Below are positions 43,214 through 55,854 of a stretch of 64,000 bases of DNA, piece by piece. This DNA is from Botryotinia globosa. Its lineage: Eukaryota > Ascomycota > Leotiomycetes > Helotiales > Sclerotiniaceae. How positions within the stretch are numbered: position 1 is the stretch's first letter; every line of letters begins with the position of its first letter. The notes below the pieces were generated by a model. The model had not been told where the DNA came from. It saw nothing but the letters and a program-made list of their open reading frames with translations, and ran no database searches. The stretch is taken from positions 1,240,001-1,304,000 of the forward strand of contig RCSZ01000014.1 of NCBI GenBank assembly GCA_014898425.1. Reading direction: 5' to 3'. A program made the position numbers and the translations under genes.

Positions 43214-46200
43214 TGGAAGATTGTGATGAATATTGATTGAAATGAAAATTATTATTACAAAAAGGAAGACACATCAATTGTATATAAACAAATCGGAAGT
43301 CTATAATACATGTGATATTGTAATGGAAAGGCATACTAAGCCAGGCATGTTCTTGTGATGACTGCGCCTGATTAATAGTACTCATGTCAACTTGACTGGA
43401 GCCCCGAGAGATAGATGTATTGATACGCACTCTGATATTCCTAAAAGGATGATGATAGTATCCGAGTAGACTGTAAATGGACAATCTGTCAGCCTTACGA
43501 CCCCTCAAAACCGACTTTCTACACCACTACAGCCCTGTAGATCACTTTATGACTCTACAAACTTCAGCCGCCAACAGGCCAACATATTTTATATCTTTAT
43601 CCAGTCAATAGATACAAAGTACGATGCGAAGCGAGGCAGATCACATTATTATATCACCAACTGTCAGCCAACACCCAATACTGAACAAGGATGTCATGTG
43701 CCCTTGGAGAATTCGGTGAGGATATCGGTCCCGGAACAAGATATAAATTCGGTAAGTGCTTACTTTACTATTCGGCACAGCACGAATCTGCAAATCATAT
43801 TTACTGAAGATGGTGTACCAACGTATACCAACATTCAAGTAGAAAGCACTTGCTTTGAAGGATTTTTTTTAACTAAACGCCCTGAGACGGCGTGATATGG
43901 CGTGGTTGTTAAGTTTAGAACTCTGAAATTGGATCACAGAGTTGGTTGATATATCCGCGCATTCAATTGAACGCACAATAACGCACAATAACGCACTTGT
44001 ATTCCTTCGAGACAAATAGATAACAGTTGCCCCGATTCTAATATACAATGTGACCATTGCGAAGCCACTGATCTTGTTCACGTGCTCGCGATCAATCAAA
44101 GCATTGCCCAAGAACATGGTGGTGCTTGGTAAGACGGATGAATTTTATCTGTGATACACACCTGAATTCCCCTTACTCTATCGTGCAACAATCGGTTAGA
44201 GTCGCCTAATCATAGCATCATGGAATGGACAACACGTAGTGGCCACTGTGCAAGACCTTTTTCTGCTTATAAGGGTAAGAGCCTTGTTACCAGCATTTCT
44301 ACGGCTACATCTGCTTACTTGTCATCATTTGCATCGCTGACGAACCCATTTGAATTTCTCAAATTCATCACCAGCCTGCACAGCCCTAGCGTCTTCATGA
44401 TTGTCAAGCGCTACTACATTTATGTATGGAGCGTAAGGCATGCATAGGCTTACCGATCTTGGCCGTATCATCCAATCCAAGGCCAGGGAAAATATTGCAA
44501 CTTGCGATATCGATGCCGAATCCTCACTCTTTGGTGAAACATCCGAGGATTTCGCACTTGCGACAACGAGGACCATCTCCGTCCCGACTCCAACTGTACT
44601 TTCAAGGATAGTATAATCAATGTTTGTTGCGACAGTTCAATCGTGCTGATAGATGACTTTTATCCACGAAATTGGGGACGAGGGCAAAGATAAAATATGC
44701 GGTTCTTCGGAACGCTTAACATACTCCACCGTATTCGCCAACTCGAGTGTACTTCCCTCAAAGACCACGGGCTTGAAGTAGAGAACGAGTAGATGCTAAA
44801 CTTTTTTTTTTTTTTGGGAATCAATCTTCTTGAGTGGGTTGAAACCATTATGGGTTTTAGGGTGTGAGTGCTCTTCGAAGCATCAATCCTAAGATCAAGG
44901 ACATTCAGCTAGGTAGCAATCTTGTCACTTCAAGCATAACATATGATCAGCACTGCTTCAAGCCCAAGAGATCATGTGCGTCAATACCCAGACTCTGTAA
45001 GCTTAGTCGATGCCACGACTATGTTAAAAGTCTATCCCACCGTACAGCAGTTGGCATTGACTGCTGATTGAATGGAGGAGGGCCAAGATCTCCGCCACGC
45101 GGTGGAATGTGTCTTATCGCCAATTAGACCGCCCAGATGATTCGAATCCAGAAGCATGCTACCGTTTGATCCGAATAAAAGATGCCGTAATCCGCCCAAA
45201 AGCTTTAACATTCCTTGGAAAGGAAGTTTAATTTTTGTGACAATTGTCTTGTCGGGAAGTATGTGCCGCGAGACCAATAGAAAGGTTGTCGATGAGACCC
45301 ACAACTTCCCCTCGATTTCCAAAGCTTTCAGGCCAACTTAGGAACACTTGGCTCTTAATTGATGCGTTCAAGATTTGGATCGCGCGATGTTTACCTACAT
45401 GGTTGAATATGGAGTTAGCAACCTCATCTAGCCCGGTTGTTGTTCCGATCGTGAAGATCCCGATTAAACCTTTATCGATAAGCTCAACAAAGTGGTAGAT
45501 ATCGATGCTATTCCATGATAATATATATCATATCAACGACACCAATGAGCTGGACGTTGTATCTTGAGCAATATTCACAACAGCAAGTGCAATGTTTATT
45601 ACCATCGTTGAATTGTCATTCAACATATGGTTGGTGTTGAATCGATTGATCAAACAGGTATCAGATGAGAGAGATTGAAGCATCGTAGCCAATAGGAGCA
45701 CACTCATAGATCAGCATTGCATAGGTAGGTAGGTAACTGTTGTGGGTGTGTAATAAAAGATATGGATTAGGATTAGGTGGCAAGAGCCAAGATATTGGTC
45801 CTTGCTTACCTAATTCAAGCTAAGCTAATTTAGTATATATGCACGTGATACGTGCTAAAAGTGTAACAGTAACCGATGATCTTCAAGCAGCCGCGGCGTA
45901 ATCGATTGCGCGCCTCCGTGAATCCATGGTACATCCGTTCAATGAAAGTCCGATTCTAAAGTCAAGTAAGTGAAAGGACTAACTACTTATTAGATACCTA
46001 AGCGGCATTATTGTTACTATTTGCGGATATTTATTTTATTACACTTGAATTTACAAATTACTATCAAATGCTAGCTCCCGGTGATGCGGACGCGTTTTCC
46101 CGTACGCAGCTTGGAGTGATTTGCTAAGACTAGTGGAAGCGAAGGTGCAGAGCTTGGATAAATGGCAAAGTGCTTGGCTTCTTGTGCCAACATTACGATC

Positions 46201-46990
46201 GATCAGATACGGTCTGTAGTCTGTATGTAGCCTGTTGGATGTGTGAGTTTTATTAATGTGAATGGGAATGTATACAACATCTCTGGGAAAGATTTGCGTC
46301 CCCTCGTGTATATATTTATGTCAAGATTGGGTGGCTGAAGAACTCACCTGGAGTTACGATAGGCATTTATGAATGAGATCACTTTTTAGGTAATTGATGA
46401 GAGAGACTCAGGTTACAGGTATGATGTCAAAGGGAAGAAGGAGATTATTTAAAGAAGATCCACATGTTATGCGGTAAAGGCAGAGGGAATTTTATTGACT
46501 TTCCGATTGTCTGTGATACTTGTCCTCCACTACCTATTGTGGTAGATGCTACGAAATAGTTGTAGCGAACCGAGTTATTACTACTGTAAGGGGAAGCGGA
46601 TAAGGAGAGTACGCTCAGTACGGGGAACACGGGGAATACGAATTCAAGAAGCTAGGCATGAAAGAGGTAAGATTCGATTCGATTCGATTCGCATTTATTT
46701 GCATTTGGTGGAGAGGAATTGGGAGGAGATACATAGCTGATACCGTCTTCAAACGAGATGAGGAGATGAGGATGCATGAGGCTTGGGTTTTGTTGGACAA
46801 TCTGTTTCAAAGGGTTACACCAGTATCATAAAAAGCAATATGATGTTGGGGATTTCCATAGCTATTCTTAGAACCAGTCGTATCCCATGGCTTGGGTTAC
46901 AATTGTGGGATTGGGTCAATGTTGTTGAGACCTTTTGAAATATTGATCATGATTCAGTCCAACGATTTGATAATGAATGGAATGGGATGG
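43214..46990. other. Long gene-poor stretch
   Basis: 3.8 kb without a confident gene. Features are a three-fold aacgcacaat direct repeat near 43970-43995, a poly(T) run at about 44801-44815 and a short (GATTC)n at about 46674-46690. Broken minus-strand frames around 44325-45500 encode no motif I can name and could be remnants of a decayed gene. TTCGAATCC near 45132 resembles a tRNA B box, but no A box or cloverleaf was found. Confidence 0.35.
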
Positions 46991-47114
46991 GATAGATAGA
47001 TAGGTAGACAGATAGATAGATAGATAGATAGACAGATAGACAGATAGACAGATAGACAGATAGATAGATAGATAGACAAATAAACAGATAGACAGATAGA
47101 CAGATAGATAGATA
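46991..47114. repeat. (GATA)/(GACA) microsatellite
   Basis: About 120 bp of interspersed tagataga and cagatagaca units, the GATA/GACA class of simple repeat. Reading frames through it on the minus strand (Leu/Ser/Tyr-rich) are artefacts of the repeat. Confidence 0.9.
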
Positions 47115-47775
47115 AAGTGATCTATCTGATCGACCCGTAGACGCTGACGGCACTCTCTGGCAGTGCAATGATATAAATGATCAAAAGTATATGTCAATTA
47201 TTCCTTGCTAGTCCAAAGGGAAACAGGCAAATGAATGAATGGTCAACGGGTTCTTTAAACTGTCAATGCTGTACATGTGTGTGTTTCTATCTACCTACAT
47301 ACATGTCATGTACATGTACATGTAATGTAATCTTACATATATCTTACATATAAGGTTACATGTACGAATCATTCCCTATAAGTATCATGATTCACTGTTG
47401 AATCCAACTAGATGTAGTAACTAAAATAACGTGTGCTCACTACTCACTGCTCACTGCTCACTAGCTATTCCAACTTTACCCCTGGCTTGGATTCAGTTCA
47501 TCCAAATTCCCATCTAAATTCCATTCCTCCCTCCCTGTCCGGAGATTTGTTCTTTTGTGAGGCTTTTAAACCCCTTCACAACAACTCCGCTCTCTTTCCA
47601 TCTCATAGATTAATTTGCTTTACGCTTTCTACTCTTCGAGCTTGTATATCGACCCTTGTTGGGAATTCGTCTAAAAAAAGGAACTCGTTAGTCTTTTGCC
47701 ATCTCTGGTGTAAGCTACTCATCAAAAGAGATCAGATTCAAGGAACCATCGCAAAAGAAAGAAGAAGGAGGAGGA

Positions 47776-47814
<39 letters not shown>

Positions 47815-48729
47815 GAAGCAGAAGCAGGAGAACCCGAAATTATATGATCAAACAGGGGAAGGCTCAACCAACGAATTAAAAAAAGCGCCAGATAATCCTT
47901 GAGTTAATCCTCTTGAAAATAAGTACCAACATCCATCGATCCAAAATCTAAAGAAGTTCCACAGAACCATAATACCACAGCAGTCCACTACGGAGATATG
48001 CCAAGACATGTTTTAGCTGAAATACCCAGTAAACAACCAGACAGCCTGTTCATATGAGAGATCATCGATCGAAGCTTTGAACTCCCTCCTTCGATTCTCA
48101 TAGCCGTGGAAGAATTGGGAGGTGTGATGAAAGTTCTGGGAATTTGTGTTTTCCTGTCACAAGTGATAATCTTACCTCTCTACCTCTCTACCTCTCTACC
48201 TCTCTACCTCTCTACCTCTCTACCTCTCTACCTCTCTACCTCTCTACCTACCTACCTACCTACCTACTTACTTTGATCTTATTCCTGTTTGTTTTAAGCT
48301 TCTGATCTGATCGATATTTCACACCCGGGAGTGTCGAGGTATACCTACCTACCTACCTACCTACATACAGTGAACCCACCCACCACCCACCTCCCACCTC
48401 CTACCTCCCATAACGTCAGAATCTCCAATTCGCATACCACCCAAGAAGAAATCTGAAACTTTCAATCTGGAGTACCAATTACACCTCTAATACCTCTTCT
48501 CCTCTTTTTCCCCGAGCAATACAGAAAAGTACGAAGAACACGGAAACTTAATTCCATCGAGACAAACAGAATCGATCGACGTACATTACATTTGACGTTA
48601 CTGTTACTGTTACTGTTACTGTTACCTACATACATACCTGCTATTCTGTGTCCCCTTTTCGGTTGGGTGAATTACAATCTTGGCCCCTCGATTTACCACG
48701 ACCCCCAAAACCTTGGAACTTCTTTCACC
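47115..48729. repeat. Repeat-rich leader region of the PSD2-type gene
   Basis: The 1.6 kb upstream of the decarboxylase gene. It holds (GCA)n at about 47778-47822, nine copies of ctctacct at about 48172-48245 running into (CTAC)n to about 48264, another (CTAC)n at about 48342-48364, and five ttactg units at about 48597-48625. An open frame at 47433-47879 owes its Ser/Arg-rich end to the GCA run and is not supported as a gene. C/T-rich tracts near 48480-48520 could belong to the promoter or 5' leader. Confidence 0.7.
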
Positions 48730-51700
48730 ATGGTTCGCATCTCTTTACCAAATCGCCTCAAAACTTACAGCAGTAAAACCTGTTCTCGAAGTACAAGCCC
48801 CATTCCGAATACCAACAACAATAACAATATGAAGAATAAAACTAGTGGGAGGGATTCGAGTCCCGATAGTAATGGTATCAAAGTCAATGGTTTGGTACTG
48901 AAAGTTGTTGTTCTCAAGGTATGGATGGTTTGAATCCACTTTTGTCTCTCACTTCATGCAAGCTGGGAATGGTGTCTCTGAATGTTGATTCTAATGAAGC
49001 GTACTATTGAGATACTCATGTTGACGATTATTTATGAATAGGCTAGAAATTTGGCAGCAAAGGACAAGAGCGGGACTTCTGATCCTGTAAGTACATGTCA
49101 CCTTATCGTGGCGAAGAGCTCAGGGACACACAAGCTGATATGCGGATTTTAGTATCTAGTCCTTACACTTGGAGACGAAAAGAGTACAACCCATACAATA
49201 CAGAAAACATTGAATCCAGAATGGAACGTTACTTTACAATTGCCACTTACCGGCACAAATTCTCTACTCCTCGATTGCGTTTGTTGGGATAAGGATAGAT
49301 TTGGAAAGGATTACCTGGGCGAATTCGACCTTGCATTAGAGGATATATTCTCCAACGATTTGCACGAACAAGAGCCGGCATGGTACCCTCTGCGGAGCAA
49401 AAGACCTGGTGGAAAGAAGGATAGCAATGTTTCCGGCGATGTCCAACTTCAATTCACTTTGTACGATGTTACCAATCCCTCTGCCACTTCTGCTCAGATT
49501 CTAGAGAAATTCAGAACTCTGGTGGGAGCTGAGAGTCCTGGTTTAGTGACGCCCTTACGAGAACTAGATTCAATTACACCTGGTACGGAAATGACGGAAG
49601 ATGATTATTTCGATGAGGGCACGGAGCCAAGTGACGAAACCGATGATCCATCCAAGCCCGAGAATTCTGAGAAACGAAAAAAGAGATTACGACTCAAGGG
49701 ACTAAGGAAGAAGAAGCAATTGAATGCATATGAATTTTCTGGTGACAGTGAGGTTGTTGGAATTGTTTTCCTAGAGATTGGCAAGGTTACAGATCTTCCA
49801 CCGGAGCGAAATATGACGAGAACATCATTTGATATGGATCCTTTCGTGGTTGCATCTTTGGGAAAGAAAACGTACAGAACCAGAGTCATTCGACATAATT
49901 TAAATCCAGTCTTCAACGAGAAGATGATATTCCAGGTTCTGAGGCATGAGCAAACCTACTCTCTTGCGTTCACAGTTATCGATAGAGATAAGCTGTCTGG
50001 AAACGATTTTATTGCTTCGACTGTATTGCCAGTCAAGGATATCACCGACACTGCTCCAGAAGCCGATCCAGAAACTGGTCTTTACGCTATGAGAGATCCC
50101 CCTAATCTCAATACTTTGGTCGTACAGCAACCTCAAGCGAAAGGCTCTCGATTTAAATTGCCAATGTCAAGATCTACATCCTCACAAAGCTTGAACAAAC
50201 TGGGACGTCCAATTTTGAAGAAGGAATTGTCAAGCTCAAACACGAACAATGGAGGAACCTCCAGTAAAACTACGCCGACTCTTGCTCCTACCAGTATTCC
50301 AGCAACCACTCCAGCAGGTCTCTCTCCGAACGATTCTCTATTACCACCCCCGGTTGTTGAGCCAGAGGAATCAAGCGAGCAATCTGGTGACCCCGATTTA
50401 CACTCATTCGAAGTTCCATTGAAACTCAAAAATGCGGAAAAGTGGGAAGAGAAACATAGTCCAGTCTTATATATCAAGGCTAAATACGCCCCTTACCCGG
50501 CTTTACGACAGCAGTTCTGGAGGGCAATGCTCAGACAATATGATAGCGATGAGAGTGGATGTATCAGTAAGGTAGAACTTACGACTATGCTGGATACACT
50601 TGGCTCGACTTTGAAAGAGTCCACTATTGATGGATTCTTTAGACGCTTCCAATCACAAAATGAAGATGGGCAATTTTCAGAGTTGACTGTTGACCAAGCT
50701 GTTATTTGTTTGGAAGACCAATTGCAGAAAAAGACAAAGGAATCTAATATTGGGGACAAGATGAGAAATTTGTTGTCCGATGCTTCAGCAATGAAACACA
50801 CTTTACCAAATCAGCTTGGTGGAACCAGAGGAGATCAATCTACAGATGCAGCTGTTACCGAAACATCGGCCCCATCAGAGACTACGTCAAATCGATTCCA
50901 GACGGAGGGATCTGATGATCCATACCCATCAACACAATCTGTCGACCAGTTAGGTACTCCTGGAGAAGAAGGTGAACTTTTGGACTCGGACGATCTCAAC
51001 AATGAGACTGAAGAACATGTGGTTGAAATTCGAGAATGCCCAATATGTCATCAACCTCGTCTTAACAAACGATCTGATGCTGATATCATCACTCATATCG
51101 CTACCTGTGCTAGTCAAGATTGGCGTCAAGTTGATAATTTAGTTATGGCTGGTTTCGTTACATCTAGTCAAGCACAACGCAAATGGTACTCCAAGGTCAT
51201 CACTAAGATTTCCTACGGTGGTTACAAACTTGGTGCAAATTCTGCCAACATTCTCGTGCAAGATCGTATCACTGGACAAATTAATGAAGAGAGAATGAGC
51301 GTTTATGTTCGTTTGGGTATTAGACTGCTATATAAAGGATTAAAATCTAAGGAGATGGAAAAGAAGAGAAGTATGCTTGGAATTTATTATACATTTAGTG
51401 AGAAACCTAGTAGAACAGTTGCTAACATGAACTTAGTTCGCAAGCTTCTCAAAGGCTTGAGTTTCAAACAGGGTGTCAAATATGACGATCCCGCTTCAGC
51501 AGCAGAAATCCAGAAGTTCATTAATTTCCATCAATTGGATATGAGTGAAGTCCTACTTCCATTGGAACAATTCAAGAGCTTTAATGAGTTCTTCTATCGT
51601 CAACTCAAACCAGATGCACGACCATGTTCAGCACCAGATAATCCTCGCATCATCGTTTCGCCTGCTGATTGTAGATCAGTTGTCTTCAACAGAATGGATG

Positions 51701-52431
51701 AAGCTACCAAGATTTGGGTCAAAGGTCGTGAATTTTCGATTGAAAGGCTCCTTGGTAATGCATATCCAGAAGACGCAAAACGATACACAAATGGTTCATT
51801 GGGTGTCTTCCGTCTCGCTCCACAAGATTATCATCGTTTCCATATTCCAGTTGATGGTGTTATGGGAACTCCAAAAACCATTGAAGGAGAATATTATACA
51901 GTCAATCCGATGGCTATTCGATCTGCACTTGATGTGTATGGAGAAAATGTCCGTGTGGTTATCCCAATTGATTCTCTAGAGCATGGAAGAGTCATGGTTA
52001 TTTGTGTGGGAGCAATGATGGTGGGAAGTACAGTTATTACTCGAAAGGGGGGCGAAAATGTTAAACGTGCTGAAGAACTCGGATACTTCAAATTTGGTGG
52101 TAGCACTATTCTTCTCTTGTTTGAAGATGGTGCCATGAGATATGATGATGACTTGGTAGGAAATTCTAGTCAAGCTTTGGAAACTTTGGTAAGTTCTTTG
52201 ATTAACTTCGTACTGAAAGAAATTGTACTGATGGCAAATAAACAGATTCGTGTGGGTATGTCTATTGGTCACCATCCAAGTGAAGGTCAACATACACCTG
52301 ATATGCGAAAGAATGAAGAAGATATCACCGAATCCGAAAAAGCAGAGGCAAAGAGGAGAATTGAGGGTAGCATCTCAAATCAAGGAGGCAATCTAACGGG
52401 AAAGGCACCAAAGGCTAGTATGGCAGGATAG
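48730..52431 (+). CDS. PSD2: Phosphatidylserine decarboxylase 2 proenzyme
   Basis: Four exons, 48730-48918, 49042-49086, 49153-52188 and 52246-52431, giving 1151 aa. The last intron is 57 nt, in frame and free of stops. A first C2 domain covers about residues 50-165 (VNGLVLKVVVLKARNLAAKDKSG, TLNPEWN) and a second about 245-350 (IVFLEIGKVTDLP, DMDPFVVASLG, NLNPVFNEKMIF). An EF-hand-like loop (DSDESGCISKVE) sits near 540, and a Cys/His cluster (CPICHQPR...HIATC) near 706. The catalytic domain follows: SPADCR, DYHRFHIPVDG and the self-cleavage motif GGST at residues 1060-1063, where Ser1062 becomes the pyruvoyl group. This is the endosomal/Golgi Psd2 architecture, making phosphatidylethanolamine from phosphatidylserine. 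The protein seems intact. No mitochondrial targeting signal is evident. Confidence 0.93.
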
Positions 52432-52921
52432 ATTTCGGTTTGATGAAAAAGATGCAGCGAGTGAGACGGGAGTGAAGGGGAAAAGAAAATATTGATTAAA
52501 TTCGACATTGAAGTGCTCAGTCGAGTTGGGAATTAGGAGAACGGTGGGCGTTTCTTGATATTGATGGGCTTGGGGGTTGGGGGTGCAGACGTGAAATATC
52601 ATATGGTTGGGTGGGAGGCAGGATTGATGGGGCATATCAAAATATACAATGGTTCGATGTCTTACAGGATATACATGGGAGATTAAAGGAATGGAACGAA
52701 ATGAGAATCGATATATGATAGCGATATAGCGAACTGTGAGCGAAGATTTTTATCAATACATGATTCAATCACAAGTTTTGAAGTTGAGGTGATGTGAATG
52801 TGTGCGTATATTTAAACTAGGAAATGTGTTGATATGATATCGAAACAGAAATCAAAAATAGCAAGGATGGATATCGAATTAACCGAACTATCTATCTACC
52901 TGTCTATCTGTGGCCATTCAG
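52432..52921. other. Short convergent intergenic region
   Basis: 490 bp between the convergent 3' ends of the PSD2-type gene and the GDSL esterase gene. No gene or terminator motif is assigned. Confidence 0.5.
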
Positions 52922-54408
52922 TTAACAACTCTGACCCTCCAAAAACTTGCCAACTTCCTTGGCAAGAATCTCGTGCGTGTGGTAGGTTATGTGGCCGGTG
53001 TTGTACCAGAAGTAGTCGGGGATGGGGAGGCAACCGTAAGATGCGTAGTTTTCTGGGAGGTGCTTAGTTTATTTGGAGCGGGGGTACAAGGAGCGTGGTC
53101 ATGTTTATGCGGGGATTATATCAAGAGAAGAATTCCGACGATAGAAGGTAAAGTTGGGGATCGAAACGGAAAGAAACTTCGAAAGAACTCACTAGCAATA
53201 TCGGGCGCATCATATCTCGGACAATACTTTGTGATATTTTTGATCCCGTACGGTGCGGGATCATCCAGCACGGAGGATAGGAAGGAAAAGGTGTCGAAGA
53301 CCATGGCTTTGGTGCCGGGGTGCGTGGCGGCGAAGTGGAGCGCGCTGCTGTTGAGGATTTGGTTGTAGGACGTGAGCATGCTGGTGTTGGGGAGGGGACC
53401 GGCGGCGCGGATGAGGTTGGGGGGCTCATTGGGGGTTAGTAGGGGTGTGGTTTGGGGTAATAGTGTGGGGGACTTACGGTGCGTTGTAAGGGGGGCAGAT
53501 TCATGAAGAGGAAATTGCGGAAGCCGGCGTTGTAGATGGTTTCGATGGCGGCGAATTCGGTGGTGATGATTTTTGTGTAGAGGGAGGGGAAGTCGGTGGC
53601 GTTGTGCGAGGGGAAGGTGTAGGAATCGGTGTCGCCGATGTCGTTGATGCCGATCCAGATGGCGACGAGGGTTTTGGAGGGCTCCATGGGGATGATTGGC
53701 TGTGCGTAGGTGGACCATTCGAGGATTTGGTTTTCGAGGGAGACGGTGTAGTTGTGGTGCAGGGCGGTGCTGGTTGTAGGGGTTCTGGATTAGTGGATTT
53801 GCGTACATATCGATTGTTTGTGGCACGTGAAGATCTACCTGGGGGGATCTTGAAAACAGAACTCACTAGGTTGTAGAGACGTCGGAGCCGGCAAAGGCGA
53901 AATCCCAGAGTTGTTTTTTGCTGCAGCGGGATGGGAGACCGGAAAAGCAGGATGTAAGGTATTCGACCCAGTTTGGGCCTCCTGCCGATGTTCCAAGCTG
54001 ATTGTAGTGTTAGTGATATGTATGAATTGAGATGTAGGAGACAAATACTTGATTTTGGATTATTTCATTACTCATGATTTGAGCAGGAGTATATGAGAAA
54101 TTTTGAAGATCGCCAATGAAGGAGTAATTTTGTCGACCGTATGTTCCTTGTACAAATGTGTAGGAATCACCGAATGCGAGACTGATATGGAGGGTTAGAA
54201 TTTTGGCAGTTCATTGAGATGCCATTCGCAGGCACCTTCTCGACGGGTGAAAATAGGAGTCATGGAATTCTTCGGGTATTCTGTAGATCTAGTTCACTCA
54301 CAAGTACTTGGTATCTTCCCAACTGAAGGAGGATTTGACATCTTTCGTGGGAAATGCCCATATGGTTCTTAACCCAGAGATAACACAGATGGTATTCAGT
54401 AACTTCAT
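52922..54408 (-). CDS. Secreted GDSL/SGNH esterase (CE16-like)
   Basis: Six exons on the minus strand: 54408-54302, 54181-54049, 53997-53867, 53769-53478, 53424-53193 and 53052-52922, giving 341 aa. All donors are GTGAGT, GTATTT or GTAAGT, and every junction keeps frame. A signal peptide (MKLLNTICVISGLRTIWA) ends about residue 18. The block I nucleophile motif is FGDSYTF with Ser42. The block with GxND reads IGINDIGDTD, and NLPPLQRT follows. The C-terminal WYNTGHITYHTH holds the likely catalytic His. Asn-linked glycosylation sequons occur (NYS, NYT, NAT, NSS). Family members deacetylate or de-esterify plant polysaccharides or lipids outside the cell; the substrate is unknown here. Confidence 0.87.
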
Positions 54409-55854
54409 ATTGAAAATGAGAAATCCTAATTTTGTAGTCAAAACGAGCTCGAGACAATCGACGTCTTCTCGTCTAAGTATTTATATGTAAGTACAAAGGG
54501 AAAACCCATCCACACCACACCTCCTCACCGTACATCTTTGCCCTGGCTATATGTACGATCATCAATTCTCGCTGGAGATATTTTCCGAAAAGTATATATG
54601 GCAGTATGCATACCTCGTCGAAAGCTGCGATTGGGCTCAGGATGAAGGGGTTGAAAATGCGGGGAAGGGGGCGGAGAAACTTTTCCCGAATGGATGGAAT
54701 ATTACTAGTATGGAGTCCATGAATCCCCCTCTCCGCAAGGTTATATCCGGGTAATTGCCTATGCTTGAATGATAGAGATATATAGTGTATCGATTTCCTT
54801 CCAGATGAATGCCCTCTTTTGAAGTCTGATCTGATCTCTTCTGACTTGGCCTGATCTCCTCTTTCACACCAGCTTGTTGAATCCTTCCAGCCACGACATA
54901 TTCATCTGTTGCCTCTTGAACGGATTTTGATATTCCTCAATTGCGAATTCCTCTCAATCGCAACTAGCCGATACTTACAAAGTAGGAAGAAGAGCGTGAT
55001 AGGCGAGCGATATGACATCACTCTCTAATGGTCATCTATCACCACAACAAACCTCAAGTGCTCTTCCGCCATGAGAAGTCTCATTATTAATGTCGGAAAC
55101 CGGCACCACTCGCTTATCGCCACCAAGAGTACCAAGAACGAAACATAGTCTCTCATTCGTCAATACGAGCCAAGATTCCACAAAATACGTCTTCGACCGA
55201 CTTCGCCACCAAACAAAGGCTTAGCACGTGTGCCGAGTAATCACGTGATTATATCATATCCAATGGCATCTTGTCCTTTCTTCCCATGACAATTTTCCAC
55301 TCCGTTTCCGAGCGGAATCTACGATGCGGGGAGGGCCAAGCCAAACCCGGCTAAGACTGCCCAAACCAAGAAGTCTTGGCTCTTGGAGCTTTATGATGCT
55401 ATCCATACAAAGAGATTGTGTGAGTAGAACTAAGAAAGTGCCATGAGTTAATGAGCTCATCGCGTCGTTCTTTCTTACGATGATAGGTACAAGTTTCCCA
55501 ATATTTGGCTTCAAGGCTCTTGGCCATTCCGCCATTGTAGCTTCCTTATGACTTGGAGGAAGGTCTACCATAGGCTGATACGGGGGAGAAGAGCAAGATA
55601 AATGATCTTTTGGTTTTCTGGAAGGAATATATAAGGATGTGTTACCCCGCATTGGGTCTGGATGTATTCACTTAAGAATTATCTCTTGATTATCACGATT
55701 TGATTCCCTACTATTCCCTTGATTAGGAATAGATGACGATATCCTTTTGTTTAATATAATACTTAATCACATCTCATATACATACAACATATATACGCAT
55801 ACACATCTTAAGATACACACTTATCCCAAACATTGTCTGGTACAATTATCAACA
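54409..55854. other. Divergent intergenic region, nothing else recognised
   Basis: 1.4 kb between the esterase (minus) and sodium ATPase (plus). The right end has (ACAT/ATAC)-type runs near 55775-55820, just before the ATPase start. A minus-strand frame at 55254-55652 has no recognisable product. Confidence 0.45.
54478..54485 (-). promoter_or_regulatory. Possible TATA box of esterase gene
   Basis: TATAAATA on the minus strand, about 70 bp before the esterase start at 54408. Position is plausible; no other support. Confidence 0.35.

Noticed and set aside
45120..45150. TTCGAATCC motif resembling a tRNA B box
   Set aside because: No matching A box, acceptor stem or terminator poly(T) at proper spacing.
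47433..47879. 148-codon frame ahead of the decarboxylase gene
   Set aside because: Its end is a GCA-repeat translation, there is no domain, and it lies in a probable promoter/leader region.
55254..55652. 132-codon minus-strand frame upstream of the ATPase
   Set aside because: No domain, no conserved motif; sits in a region expected to be promoter.
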